A DNA stretch of 64,000 nt. Source: Vineibacter terrae (lineage in GTDB: Bacteria > Pseudomonadota > Alphaproteobacteria > Reyranellales > Reyranellaceae). Made by a program: the position numbers and the translations under genes. The stretch is from contig NZ_VDUZ01000044.1 in the NCBI RefSeq assembly GCF_008039615.1, forward strand, positions 1 through 64,000. The letters are read 5' to 3'. The notes below the pieces were generated by a model. That model did not search any database. It saw nothing but the letters and a program-made list of their open reading frames with translations, and had not been told where the DNA came from. Of this stretch, positions 48,559 to 57,880 are shown piece by piece (within the stretch, counting starts at the first letter, position 1; each line of letters begins with the position of its first letter).

Positions 48559-49224
48559 TCACCGGATCACGGCGTAGCGCCGCTCGACCCGGCGCAGCAG
48601 CCAGGCGATGGCGTAGCAGGTCACGAGGTAGAGCGCGCTGGCCGTCAGCCACGACTCCATGACCCTGAAGGTGTTGGCGTTGATCTGGCGCGTGACGAAC
48701 GTCAGCTCGGGGATGGCGATGGCGGCGGCCAGCGACGTGTCCTTGAACAGCGAGATCAGGTTGTTCGACAGCGCCGGCAGGGTGATGCGGAACATCACCG
48801 GCAGCACGACATGGACCTGCCGCTGCACCGGCCGCAGGCCGATCGCCTTGGCCGCCTCGACGTAGCGCGCCGGCATCGACGCCAGCCCGGCGCGGAACAC
48901 CTCGCACAGATAGGCGCCGGCATAGATCGAGAGCGTGATCACGAAGCTCTCGATCTTGCCCAGGAAGAAGATGCCGAGCTCCGGCAGCCCGAAATAGACG
49001 AAGAAGATCAGCAGCAGGATCGGGCAGTTGCGGATGATCTCGACATAGGTCCACACCACCGCGCGCAGCGGCGCCAGCCGCGACTGGCGCCCATAAGCGG
49101 CGAGCAGGCCGATGACGGTGCCGATGGCCAGCGACAGCGCCGCCAGCCACAGGCCCAGCCACAACCCGGCCAGCATCTTGTCGAAGCTGCGGAAGATGAC
49201 GTCGAAGTTGAACTGGTAGGTCAA
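48559..49224 (-). CDS. Polar amino-acid ABC transporter permease, TTG start
   Basis: A 221-residue HisQ/GlnP-type permease beginning TYQFNFDVIFRSFDKMLAGL with RYVEAAKAIGLRPVQRQVHV as the EAA loop. The only upstream in-frame ATG (49281) lies in repeat sequence. A TTG at 49224 with GGGGGAG 6 bp before it is the better start, an unusual but supported codon. The partner permease and ATPase follow directly. Confidence 0.85.
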   Translation of the reverse strand: MTYQFNFDVIFRSFDKMLAGLWLGLWLAALSLAIGTVIGLLAAYGRQSRLAPLRAVVWTYVEIIRNCPILLLIFFVYFGLPELGIFFLGKIESFVITLSIYAGAYLCEVFRAGLASMPARYVEAAKAIGLRPVQRQVHVVLPVMFRITLPALSNNLISLFKDTSLAAAIAIPELTFVTRQINANTFRVMESWLTASALYLVTCYAIAWLLRRVERRYAVIR

Positions 49225-49229
49225 GCAGG

Positions 49230-49352
49230 TCTCCCCCAACGAAGTTGGGGGAGGTGGCCGAAGGCCGGAGGGGGACGCCACGTGGTCTCAGTTGCCAAGA
49301 TCACGTTGTCTCCCCTCCACCCCTTCGGGGCACCTCCCCAGCGGAGCTGGGG
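49230..49352. repeat. REP-like hairpins between transporter genes (family 3)
   Basis: Two short inverted repeats, CCCCCAAC/GTTGGGGG at about 49232-49251 and CCTCCCC/GGGGAGG with an AGCGGAGCT centre near 49334-49353, flank further CACCCCTTCGGGG sequence. The block separates the binding-protein gene from the first permease gene, a common place for REP elements that raise binding-protein expression relative to the membrane genes. Confidence 0.7.
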
Positions 49353-49359
49353 AGGCGGA

Positions 49360-50283
49360 TCAGGCGAATTCCTGCGGGAAGCCCACCTTGGGCGTCGTCA
49401 GCTCGATGCCGAACCACTTCTTGTAGGAGGCCGCGAAGTAGTCGAAGTCGACGCCCATCATGGCTTCCTTGTAGACGGTGTTGACCCAGTTCAGCCAGAT
49501 CGGGTCGCCCGGCCGCACCGCCGAGGCGTACGAGTTGGGCATCCAGCCGTAGCCGCCCTCGACGTAGCGGTTGGGGAACTGCTGCATCAGCCAGCGGATG
49601 GCCGACTGGTCGGCGAGGTAGGCATCGACGCGCCGCGCGTTGAGCGCCTGCAACGTCGAATCCGGGCTGTCGAACTGGTCGACGCCGGCTTCGGGCAGCG
49701 CCTTGTGGACCCATTCCTCGATGAAGACGTTCTGCATGGCGCCGACCTTGGCCGACTTGCCGGCGGCCTTCACCTCCTGGAAGGTCTTGTACTTGCCGCC
49801 GGCCATCATCATCAGGCCGACGCCTTCGCGGTAGTAGGGGTGGGTGAACTCGACCTGCTGCGCGCGGCCGGGCGTGATCGTCATCCACTGCACGACGATG
49901 TCGACCTTGTTGGTCACCAGGCTGGGGATGCGCGCGTCCGAGCCCTGGATCACGTACTCGACCTTCTCGTAGTCATCGAACAGGTTCTTGGCCAGCAGCC
50001 GCGACAGGTCGATGTCCATGCCGACCAGCTTGCCGCTGCGGTCTTCGAAGTGCCACGGCGGGTTGGTGCTGCCGGTGCCGACGATCAGCTTGCCGCGCTT
50101 CAGCACCTCCTGCAGCTTGCTCTTGGACGGGTCGATCGTCTGGGCGATGGCGGGTCGCGGCGCGGTGGCGACGGCGCCGACCGCACCGACCGCGGCGACG
50201 ACGCCGGCTGCGGCCGTCGAGAGCTGGAAGATGTCGCGACGCGTCGCTGCCGGCAGCGGTTCTTGCGTGTCGTCCTTGCCCAT
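49360..50283 (-). CDS. Polar amino-acid ABC transporter substrate-binding protein
   Basis: A 307-residue extracellular-solute-binding protein family 3 member. The N-terminus ATRRDIFQLSTAAAGVVAAV is a twin-arginine-type signal, cleaved near AIAQT. The mature domain (RGKLIVGTGSTNPPWHFEDR, GMDIDLSRLLAKNLF, VDIVVQWMTITPGRAQQVEF) is typical of amino-acid binding proteins. The start ATG 50283 is used because the upstream frame is non-coding. It is the first gene of the leftward operon. Confidence 0.9.
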   Translation of the reverse strand: MGKDDTQEPLPAATRRDIFQLSTAAAGVVAAVGAVGAVATAPRPAIAQTIDPSKSKLQEVLKRGKLIVGTGSTNPPWHFEDRSGKLVGMDIDLSRLLAKNLFDDYEKVEYVIQGSDARIPSLVTNKVDIVVQWMTITPGRAQQVEFTHPYYREGVGLMMMAGGKYKTFQEVKAAGKSAKVGAMQNVFIEEWVHKALPEAGVDQFDSPDSTLQALNARRVDAYLADQSAIRWLMQQFPNRYVEGGYGWMPNSYASAVRPGDPIWLNWVNTVYKEAMMGVDFDYFAASYKKWFGIELTTPKVGFPQEFA

Positions 50284-50421
50284 CGGAAGTCCCCCTGGAT
50301 CGCCGCGGCACGCTTCGCCGCGCGTCGATCCTTGCAGACTCCGGACCGGCGCGCAGGAAAAAATGCAATCGGGATGTTGCGGATGAGTGCGAATATTCAA
50401 CCGCCCGCCGGCGCGCGACGC

Positions 50422-51405
50422 CTACAGGCCCTTGAGGAACGCCAGCAGCAGCCGGTTCACCTCGTCCGGCCGCTCGCCCTGGATCCAATGGCCGGCGCCG
50501 TCGAGGATGTGGCTGCCGCGCAGGCCCGGCAGCGTCTGCGGATAGGCGTCCAGCTGCGCCTGCGACGCCGGGAAGCGCAGCACGCCGTCGCGGCTGCCGG
50601 CGATGAACATCGAGGGCTGGCGGATCGGCAGTCCGCGCCAGGGGCCGAACAGCGACCAGCTGCGCGTCAGGTTGCGATACCAGTTGAGCCCGCCGCGGAA
50701 GCCGGTGCGCGTGAACTGGGCCGTGTAGTAGTCGAGGTCGGCTTCGCTCAGCCAGGCCGGCAGCGCCGGCGGGTCGACGGTGTTGTCGAGCAGGCCGCCG
50801 CCCTCCGGCAGCTGGGCGAAGCCCTTGCCGCGCTCCTTCATCTCGCCGCTGGCGGTGAAGTAGATGCGGCGCAGCGCCGTGCGCACGTCGCGCTCCAGCT
50901 CGGCCTCGGCGACACCCGGCTTCTGGAAATACTGGATGTAGAAGTTGCGGATGCCGAGCTTGGCCAGCGCCGACAGCAGATCGACATGGCCCGACGGCGT
51001 CCACGGCACGCTCATGCCGACCACGGCGCGGAACACGTCGGGCCGCAGCATCGCGCTGTTCCATGCCGCCGGCGCGCCCCAGTCGTGGCCCACGATCACG
51101 GCCTGGGTCTCGCCCAGCTGCTTCACCAGCTCGACCATGTCGCCCACGATGTGCAGCAGCGTGTAGTGCTCGATCTCGGGCGGCGCGTCAGTGCCGCCAT
51201 AGCCGCGCATGTCGGGCGCCACGCAGCGGAAGCCGGCGGCGCTGAGCGCGGTGATCTGGTGGCGCCACGAATACCAGCTCTCAGGCCAGCCATGGCAGAA
51301 CAGCACCAGCGGCCCGCTGCCGGCTTCGGCGTAGCGCATGGTGATGCCGTTGGCGGTGGTGGTCTTGAGCGTGATGCCCGCGATCGGCGAGTCGAGCAGA
51401 GTCAT
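50422..51405 (-). CDS. Alpha/beta hydrolase, epoxide-hydrolase-like
   Basis: A 327-residue hydrolase. FCHGWPESWYSWRHQ (HGxP oxyanion motif), GHDWGAPAAWN (nucleophilic aspartate) and GAGHWIQGERPDEVN (histidine) are all the epoxide hydrolase signature. A two-tyrosine cap region includes YFTASGEMKERG and NWYRNL. Start 51405 follows AAGGAGG. It is divergent from the OsmC-like gene at 51507. Confidence 0.9.
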   Translation of the reverse strand: MTLLDSPIAGITLKTTTANGITMRYAEAGSGPLVLFCHGWPESWYSWRHQITALSAAGFRCVAPDMRGYGGTDAPPEIEHYTLLHIVGDMVELVKQLGETQAVIVGHDWGAPAAWNSAMLRPDVFRAVVGMSVPWTPSGHVDLLSALAKLGIRNFYIQYFQKPGVAEAELERDVRTALRRIYFTASGEMKERGKGFAQLPEGGGLLDNTVDPPALPAWLSEADLDYYTAQFTRTGFRGGLNWYRNLTRSWSLFGPWRGLPIRQPSMFIAGSRDGVLRFPASQAQLDAYPQTLPGLRGSHILDGAGHWIQGERPDEVNRLLLAFLKGL

Positions 51406-51506
51406 CGATGGTTCCTCCTTTATGGTTCCACTGTAGCGCAAAGGGCGGCATGCTGGCGGCGATTGCACACCATCAGCCGCTGCGCGAAAGCCAGGAGTCC
51501 CGCGCC

Positions 51507-52007
51507 ATGAACCTCGAACAACTGCGTTCCATCCAGGCTCCGCTCAAGGACAAGTATCGCCAGGAGCCGGGCGCCGCCGTGATCACGCTGCGGGCGGCCG
51601 GCGATCTCGATTCCGACTCCATCGCCTGCAAGGTCGACACGGGCCGCGCTCTGGTCGAAGCCGGGCTGCATCCCGCGACCGGCGGCGACGGCTCGCAGGC
51701 ATGCTCCGGCGACATGCTGCTGGAGGCGCTGGTGGCCTGTGCTGGCGTCACCCTGAAGGCCGTGGCCACGTCGCTGGGCGTCGCCATCCGCAAGGGCACG
51801 GTGCGCGCCGAGGGTGATCTCGATTTCCGCGGCACGCTCGCGGTCGACAAGGCGGCGCCGGTGGGTTTCCGCGACATCCGCCTGTCGTTCGACCTCGATA
51901 CCGATGCCACGCCGGAGCAGCTGGCGACGCTCTACAAGCTCACCGAGCGCTACTGCGTCATCTATCAGACCCTGAAGAATCCGCCGTCACTGGCGCTGAG
52001 GGCGTAA
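51507..52007 (+). CDS. OsmC/Ohr-family peroxiredoxin-like protein
   Basis: A 166-residue OsmC-fold protein with the two conserved cysteines in GSQACSGDMLLEAL and VACAGVTL, consistent with organic hydroperoxide reduction or sulfur chemistry. Start 51507 follows AGGAG. Its stop lies 4 bp before the stop of the convergent YeeE-type gene. Confidence 0.88.
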   Translation: MNLEQLRSIQAPLKDKYRQEPGAAVITLRAAGDLDSDSIACKVDTGRALVEAGLHPATGGDGSQACSGDMLLEALVACAGVTLKAVATSLGVAIRKGTVRAEGDLDFRGTLAVDKAAPVGFRDIRLSFDLDTDATPEQLATLYKLTERYCVIYQTLKNPPSLALRA

Positions 52008-52011
52008 GCCG

Positions 52012-53151
52012 TCAGGACCGCGACGCCGCGCCGATGGCGGCGTCGGCGGCCTGGCCGGCCAGCCGCTGCCGCAGGGCGGCGGCGATCTGGCGGCGCTTCA
52101 GCGCCAGGATCGCGCCGGCGAAGATCGCGGTGATGGCCAGCAGCGAGCCGATCGACAGCGTCGAGACGCCGGTCAGCCCCTGGCCGATGGTGCAGCCGAT
52201 CGACAGCACGCCGCCGACGCCCATCAGCACGCCGCCCACCAGGTAGCGCGCCGTGTTGCCGGCGCCCTCGAAGCCCTGGAGCTTGGCCTCGCCGCGCAGC
52301 ACCGCGACCAGGGCGGCGCCGACGGAGATGCCCAGCACCCAGGCGATGCCGAAATCCATCGTCGCGCCGGTGTAGGTGAGGCCGTACACCAGGGTCTGAG
52401 CGAGCGGTCCGGTGACCGTGATGCTTTCCGGCGGCAGCGGGTTGAACTCGTCGGCCGCGAGGATGCCGGTGACGGCAAACCCGGCGGGCACCAGCAGGCC
52501 GATCAGCGCGCCGCCGATCAGGTGCCGCGGCGCGACGCGGCGGCGGAAGACGTAAGCCAGCGCCGGCAGCACCAGGGCCGCCACGACGAGGGCCTGCGCC
52601 GAGGTCGACGTGACGCCCCAGACCTTGGCGGCGACCCCCGTGAGGCTCTGGTCGGCCAGGCCGAAGGCCTTGAGGTCGACCCCGGTGGCGCCGCTGAACG
52701 CTTGGCGCGGCAAGGCGAGCAGGCCGCGCAAGGTGGTGTAGGCAGCGATGGCCAGCACCATCAGGCTCACCAGCGAGCGCAGGTTGCCGCCCGCCGCCAG
52801 CACCAGCAGCCGCGCGCCGCAGCCGCCCGTCAGCACCATGCCGACTCCGAAGGCAAGGCCGCCCAGGACCACGCCGCCCAGCGGCAGCAGCGCCGGCAGG
52901 TAGAGGGTCTTGCCCACATCCAGCAGGCCAGCGCCGATCAGCGCCTGGGTCCCCAGCAGGGCCACGGCCGCGGCGAGAAGATAGCCGCGCAGCCGGGGCG
53001 CATCGGGCGTCGAGACCAGGTCCTCGGCCGCGCCGCGCACGCAGAACGCCGACCACCGCGCAATGGCGCCGAAAGCCAGCCCGATGGCGAGGCCGCCGAG
53101 CAGCAGGATGGTTCTGGGGTCGAGGTCGGCCACGGCAAAGCCCTTTTTCAT
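52012..53151 (-). CDS. YeeE/YedE family sulfur transporter
   Basis: A 379-residue membrane protein with about ten helices and glycine/cysteine-rich repeats of the YeeE/YedE (DUF395) family: GVGMVLTGGCGARLLVLAAG and LSIGCTIGQGLTGVSTLSIG carry the central cysteines thought to pass thiosulfate or related sulfur. Both half motifs are present, so it is a fused two-repeat type. The promoter region is the AT-rich island at 53152-53227. Confidence 0.9.
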   Translation of the reverse strand: MKKGFAVADLDPRTILLLGGLAIGLAFGAIARWSAFCVRGAAEDLVSTPDAPRLRGYLLAAAVALLGTQALIGAGLLDVGKTLYLPALLPLGGVVLGGLAFGVGMVLTGGCGARLLVLAAGGNLRSLVSLMVLAIAAYTTLRGLLALPRQAFSGATGVDLKAFGLADQSLTGVAAKVWGVTSTSAQALVVAALVLPALAYVFRRRVAPRHLIGGALIGLLVPAGFAVTGILAADEFNPLPPESITVTGPLAQTLVYGLTYTGATMDFGIAWVLGISVGAALVAVLRGEAKLQGFEGAGNTARYLVGGVLMGVGGVLSIGCTIGQGLTGVSTLSIGSLLAITAIFAGAILALKRRQIAAALRQRLAGQAADAAIGAASRS

Positions 53152-53209
53152 CTGTCGGGCTGTAAATTATCCAATTCACCGAAATTTTCGAGATATATTT
53201 ATTAATATA

Positions 53210-53224
53210 ACAATATAGTATTGT
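53210..53224. promoter_or_regulatory. Palindrome in the AT-rich promoter of the YeeE-type gene
   Basis: ACAATA-TAG-TATTGT, a perfect 6-bp arm palindrome, lies 58 bp upstream of the start at 53151 in a 76-bp AT-rich island. It is a candidate site for an ArsR-type sulfur sensor, which often accompanies such transporters; no such gene is present in the window. Confidence 0.4.
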
Positions 53225-53227
53225 ATT

Positions 53228-54772
53228 TTATGTGCCAGGAGGACGCCGTTTGGCGAACGGCAGGACAAGGAGGCCGGCGGCAGTGATGATGGCCAGCATG
53301 GCCCAGGCATCGTTCACGGCGGCCACGAAACCGGCCCGCTCGATCAGCGGCCGCAGCAGGGCCTCGCTCGCCGCGTCGATAGGACCCGGCGCACGTCCGG
53401 CCAGGGCTTCGGCCGGCACGCCGATGAAGCTGGCGGCGCCGACATCGCCGGCTGACAGGCGCGACAGGAGATGCTGCGCATGCCCGGCGGCGCGGCCGTA
53501 GATGGCGGTGTCGATCAGCGCCAGGCCGATGGCGCCGCCCAGGTTGCGCATCAGGTTGAACAGGCCGCTGGCATCCGGCACGCGCGCCGGCGGCAGGTGG
53601 CCCAATGCCAGCCGGGTCGGGGGCAGCAGGCAGAACATGATGGCGCCGCCGCGGATCACCTGCGGCCAGAACATGTCGTCGAAATCCGACTCCCAGGTCT
53701 GGAACGCGCTCAACCCCAACCCGAGCCCGAACAGCACGAAGCCCGCCGCCGTCAGCCAGCGGGCGTCAACGCGCCGCTCCAGCGCCACCGCCAGCGGCGC
53801 CGTCAGCAGCTGCATGACGCCGGTCACCAGCATGATCTCGCCGATCGCCAGGGGACCATGGTTGCGCACGAAGCCGAGAAAGACCGGCATCAGGTAGACC
53901 GAGCCGTAGAGCCCCATGCCGAGCACGAAGCTGAGCCAGCAGCCGATCGCGAAGTCACGGTCGGCCAGCGCCCGCAGGTCAACGACGGGTCGCTGCCGAC
54001 GAACGGTGCGACGCACGAATGACACGCCCGTGGCGGCGCATAGCAGGAGCAGGCCGAGCACCCACGGCGATGTCCAGCCGCGGGATGGCGCCTCCTTCAG
54101 CGCGATCTCCAGCGCCGCCAGCGCCAAGGCCATCATCAGCAGCGAGGGGCCGTCGAGCGTGCGCACATGGTCGATATCGATGCGTTCCGCAGGCAGCATG
54201 CCGGCGCCCAGCAGCGCTGCGATCAGACCGGGCACCACGTTGATCAGGAACAGCCAGTGCCAGGAATAGGTCTCGGTGATCCAGCCGCCGACAATCGGGC
54301 CGAGCGTCGGCGCCAGCACGGCTATCACGCCGGCGACGGTCGTCGCCAGCGCCTGGCCGCGCGCCGGAAAAAGCAGGAAAACGGCCGCGAAAACGGCTGG
54401 TATCAGCGTGCCGCCCGCGAAGCCCTGCACGGTCCGCCACGCGACCAGCACGGCGAAGTCGCCGCTTGTCGCACAGCCGATGGACGCCACGGTGAAAACC
54501 GACACGGCGATCACGAACAGGCCGCGCATGCCGAGCACGCGCGTCAGCCACCCCGTGAGCGGGATCGCGATGACCTCGGCGATGAGATAGGCGGTCTGGA
54601 TCCAGCTCATCCGGTCGGGCGCGATCAAGAGCGCCGACTGGATGTTGGGCAACGACGTGGCGACGACCTGGATGTCGAGGATCGCCATGAACATGCCCAG
54701 GCACATGGCCGCGAAGCCGCTCCAGGTGGAGAACGGGGTGCGGGGCGGATCCGCTGCCGAGGGCGATGTCAT
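53228..54772 (-). CDS. DHA2-type MFS efflux transporter (EmrB-like)
   Basis: A 514-residue transporter with about 14 helices. FAAMCLGMFMAILDIQVVAT and SLPNIQSALLIAPDRMSWIQ are the EmrB N-terminus; GAVATS-type GWLTRVLGMRGLF and FMAGGTLIPAVFAA-like segments (here QGFAGGTLIPAVFAA) follow. No adaptor gene is adjacent. The start at 54772 gives the family N-terminus. Confidence 0.9.
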   Translation of the reverse strand: MTSPSAADPPRTPFSTWSGFAAMCLGMFMAILDIQVVATSLPNIQSALLIAPDRMSWIQTAYLIAEVIAIPLTGWLTRVLGMRGLFVIAVSVFTVASIGCATSGDFAVLVAWRTVQGFAGGTLIPAVFAAVFLLFPARGQALATTVAGVIAVLAPTLGPIVGGWITETYSWHWLFLINVVPGLIAALLGAGMLPAERIDIDHVRTLDGPSLLMMALALAALEIALKEAPSRGWTSPWVLGLLLLCAATGVSFVRRTVRRQRPVVDLRALADRDFAIGCWLSFVLGMGLYGSVYLMPVFLGFVRNHGPLAIGEIMLVTGVMQLLTAPLAVALERRVDARWLTAAGFVLFGLGLGLSAFQTWESDFDDMFWPQVIRGGAIMFCLLPPTRLALGHLPPARVPDASGLFNLMRNLGGAIGLALIDTAIYGRAAGHAQHLLSRLSAGDVGAASFIGVPAEALAGRAPGPIDAASEALLRPLIERAGFVAAVNDAWAMLAIITAAGLLVLPFAKRRPPGT

Positions 54773-54924
54773 CGTGTCAACGCCGCTTCGCGCCTTGCGC
54801 CGGCCTGGCGTGGTCAACGCGATGCTCCGCGCGATGGGGGCAGGGATGAACCCAGGTGGCCGCAACGGCCACCCGGCGGTTCACAAACCCGCACGGTGTC
54901 CCGCTATTCCCATGCTTGTCGTCG

Positions 54925-56556
54925 TCATGTCTGCTCGTCATGCAGGAAGGCGCGCATCTCGGTCACGAAGCGTTGCCATGCCGGTTCACCTTCCAGAAGG
55001 ATGTGGTTGCGGCTTTCGAGCGGCACGAAGCGTGCGCCGGGAATGGTCGTCGCCATCAGCCGGCCCTCGGCGAACGGCGCAACGTTGTCGTCCCGGCAAT
55101 GCAGCACCAAAGTTGGCGCACGGACCTGCGCCATCAGCGGCCTGATGTCGATGCCGCCGAACACCTCGTTCAGGCGCACGGCATTGCGCGGCGATATCGT
55201 CATGCGCTGCAGATCGTTGAACCACTGGATCTGCTCATTGCTGCCGTCCGGGATGAAGAGCGACGTGAACACCTGCCGGAACGCGGGATTGTCCTGCCCC
55301 CAGCCCAGCTCCATGAGCACACCCAGCGCACGTCGGCGTGCCGCCTCCTCGGGTGCACGCAAGGCCCAGCCCTGCGTGTAGCCGCCGTAGAGCACCAGGC
55401 GGCTGACGCGTTGTGGGTGCTTGACGGCATAGGCGATCGCGATGGCGCATCCCTGCGATACGCCCAGCATGTCGAAGCGCTCCAGGCCGGCGGCATCGAC
55501 CACCGCTTCCAGGTCGCGCACGAAGGTATCGAACGTCAGGTTCGGTGCATCCCAGTCGGAGAGGCCGTTGGCGCGCTCGTCATAGCGGACCAGGCGGTGA
55601 TTGCGGACCAGCTCACGGATCCAGTGCTGCCAGACCGGACTTTCCCAGTCGTATTCGAGATGCGTCATCCAGTTGGCGGGCTTGACCAGCGGCGTGCCCT
55701 GGCCCGCCGTCGCGTAGGCGATGCGCACTCCGTCGTCGGCGATGCAGAAACGAATCTCCTGGCGCGCAGGCGGTCGTGCCGGCGCAGCAGGCGGTGCGGC
55801 CGGCGCCGGCTCACTGCCCGGAGGTTCGGTGAGACGCGGCGCGGGCGACGCCATGCCGGCTTCGCGCCAGGCCTGGAGCAGCGGGCCCTTGGGTCCGCCC
55901 ACCGGTCTTAGCGCCCGGTTGGCCGTTTCGTACTGCTCGCGTGCCTCCTGCTGCCGGCCGGCTTGCGCCAGCAGCCGGACGAGGCGGCTCCACGCCTGCT
56001 CGTCCTGTGGGTCAATCTGCACCAGGATGCGAGCATACGGCATTGCCGCCTCGCCCGACATGCGTTCGACGAGCGCCGACAGGATCCGCACGTGCAGGGC
56101 ACGCGCATCCTCGCGCTCGGCGACGTACCATGAGCGGAACTCATGGTACTCGGGCAACTCGAGGCCTTCCAGGAACACACCGCGGAACGCCGCGGCGGCG
56201 TCCTTGAGCCGGTCGATCGGCGTGGTCTCGATATTGTCGAGACTGTCGCGCAGCGATACGAGATCGACCGTGGCGCTGCTCACGTTGAATTGTATGACCG
56301 AGCGATCGGCATGAATGAGCGGCGTTTCCCCGTCCTGCGTCAACGCGCGGATGCGGCTTAGGCTCCAGCGCAGCGCGCCGCGCGGGTCGTCGGGCACATC
56401 CCACAGCAATTCGCATAGCCGTTCGCGCCGGTGCGCGCGGCCTGTCGTCGCGAGGTAGGCCAGCAGCGCCCGTGTCTTTTTTGAGCGCGGCAGCTCCACG
56501 CGCTCGGCGCCGCGCAACACTTCCATCTCACCCAGAAGTCGGATTCCCAACATCAT
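54925..56556 (-). CDS. SARP-like BTAD regulator fused to an alpha/beta hydrolase
   Basis: A 543-residue fusion. Residues 1-95 look like the winged helix of SARP regulators (MMLGIRLLGEMEVLRGAERV ... LLAYLATTGRAHRRERLCEL). Residues 95-235 form a BTAD bacterial activation domain, then a proline-rich linker (about 245-275). Residues 280-543 are an alpha/beta hydrolase with an intact triad: GVSQGCAIAIAY (Ser), CRDDNVAPF (Asp) and SRNHILLEG (His). Such fusions occur as predicted regulators in proteobacteria and actinobacteria. The start at 56556 follows AAAGG; upstream reading is non-coding. It is divergent from the polyketide synthase gene, so control of that gene is plausible. Confidence 0.85.
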   Translation of the reverse strand: MMLGIRLLGEMEVLRGAERVELPRSKKTRALLAYLATTGRAHRRERLCELLWDVPDDPRGALRWSLSRIRALTQDGETPLIHADRSVIQFNVSSATVDLVSLRDSLDNIETTPIDRLKDAAAAFRGVFLEGLELPEYHEFRSWYVAEREDARALHVRILSALVERMSGEAAMPYARILVQIDPQDEQAWSRLVRLLAQAGRQQEAREQYETANRALRPVGGPKGPLLQAWREAGMASPAPRLTEPPGSEPAPAAPPAAPARPPARQEIRFCIADDGVRIAYATAGQGTPLVKPANWMTHLEYDWESPVWQHWIRELVRNHRLVRYDERANGLSDWDAPNLTFDTFVRDLEAVVDAAGLERFDMLGVSQGCAIAIAYAVKHPQRVSRLVLYGGYTQGWALRAPEEAARRRALGVLMELGWGQDNPAFRQVFTSLFIPDGSNEQIQWFNDLQRMTISPRNAVRLNEVFGGIDIRPLMAQVRAPTLVLHCRDDNVAPFAEGRLMATTIPGARFVPLESRNHILLEGEPAWQRFVTEMRAFLHDEQT

Positions 56557-56762
56557 CGACACCTTTCCGGCCGTTCGATTATCCGGGCGTACACCGCTGC
56601 TGCCAACACCGCGCACTTCCCTTGACAGGGAAGAAATCGAGGCCCGCCGGTGTTCACCACATGGGACGAGGGAAACCCGTTGGGTACGTGCCCGTTCCCG
56701 ACAACGTGACATCCGAACGTTGTCGTTCGCATCGTACAGTCGTCCGTTGAACGCGTGCACCC

Positions 56763-57818
56763 ATGGCTGCCATCGTCCGCCTTCTGTCGCTTGCCACTGC
56801 CACACCGCCACATGCCGTCTCGCAGCGTGACCTCATGGCGGCCGCCGGCGATTATTTCGGCGCCAACGGCGTCGACGTGGAACGCCTGCTGCCGGCGTTC
56901 CTCCACGCCGGCATTGATCGCCGGCATCTGTGCGAGCCGCTCGATTGGTATCAACGGCCGATCGGTTGGAAGACGCGCAATGATGCGTTCCTCCGGCATG
57001 CGCCGGCCTTGCTGGAAGAAGCCGCGCAAAAGGCGGTGGCTGACGCCGGTCTGACGCTTGGCGAGATCGACCAGGTCGTCACGGTGTGCTCCACCGGCGT
57101 GGCGACGCCGAGCCTCGACGCGCTGCTCATGGAGCGGCTGCCCTTGCGCGACGACATCGGCAGGTTGCCGATCTTCGGGTTGGGATGCGCCGGCGGCGTC
57201 ACCGGGCTGGGCGTGGCCGCCAGGCTCGCGCGCGCCACGCCGGGCACGAACATCCTGTTCCTGGTGGTTGAGCTCTGCACGCTGACCTTCCGCAGCGGCG
57301 ATCGTCGCAAGGCCAATATCATCGCCACGGCCTTGTTCGGAGACGGCGCCGCCGCCGCCGTGGTGCGGGCGCAGGATATCGCCAACGACAACCCCGTCAT
57401 CCTCCATGCCGGCGAGCAGCGCTGGCCGGGAACGCTCGACGTGATGGGCTGGGATGTCGCTGAGGACGGCCTGACGGTGCTGTTCTCGCGCGACATACCG
57501 ACATTGGTGCGCGGGAAGCTGCGCCAGGCGGCCGACGACTATCTGGCGCGGCACGGCATGACTCTGTCCGACATCGACGGCTTCATCGCCCATCCCGGCG
57601 GTGCCAAGGTGCTCGATGCCATGGAGGACGTGTTCGGCCTGCAGACCGGCGGCATGGTCGAGGCGCGCGCGGTGCTGCGCGACTACGGCAACATGTCGGC
57701 CGCGACGGTGATGTTCGTGCTCGACCGCGCGTTGCGGCGCGGCCTGCGCGGACAAAATCTGATGTCGGCGCTGGGGCCGGGGTTCACCGGGTCGTTCCTC
57801 ACGCTCGCGGCGGCCTGA
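56763..57818 (+). CDS. Type III polyketide synthase
   Basis: A 351-residue chalcone-synthase-fold enzyme. The catalytic triad is visible: Cys142 in GLGCAGGVTGL, His in FIAHPGGAKVLDA and Asn in YGNMSAATVMFVLD. It condenses an acyl-CoA with malonyl-CoA, here probably giving an alkylresorcinol or alkylpyrone because it is linked to a membrane methyltransferase gene. Start 56763 gives MAAIVRLLSLATATPPHAVS, a standard start. Confidence 0.93.
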   Translation: MAAIVRLLSLATATPPHAVSQRDLMAAAGDYFGANGVDVERLLPAFLHAGIDRRHLCEPLDWYQRPIGWKTRNDAFLRHAPALLEEAAQKAVADAGLTLGEIDQVVTVCSTGVATPSLDALLMERLPLRDDIGRLPIFGLGCAGGVTGLGVAARLARATPGTNILFLVVELCTLTFRSGDRRKANIIATALFGDGAAAAVVRAQDIANDNPVILHAGEQRWPGTLDVMGWDVAEDGLTVLFSRDIPTLVRGKLRQAADDYLARHGMTLSDIDGFIAHPGGAKVLDAMEDVFGLQTGGMVEARAVLRDYGNMSAATVMFVLDRALRRGLRGQNLMSALGPGFTGSFLTLAAA

Positions 57819-57880
57819 CGCCAAAAGGACCGATGCAGGCCATCGGTCTGTTGACAAGCATGGTCGTGATGGAGGCAAGC

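Noticed and set aside
47122-51510. A 1462-codon open frame on the plus strand opposite the ABC transporter genes
   Set aside because: It is rich in His, Gln, Asp and Arg, with no domain, and is a GC-driven mirror of four clear genes on the other strand.
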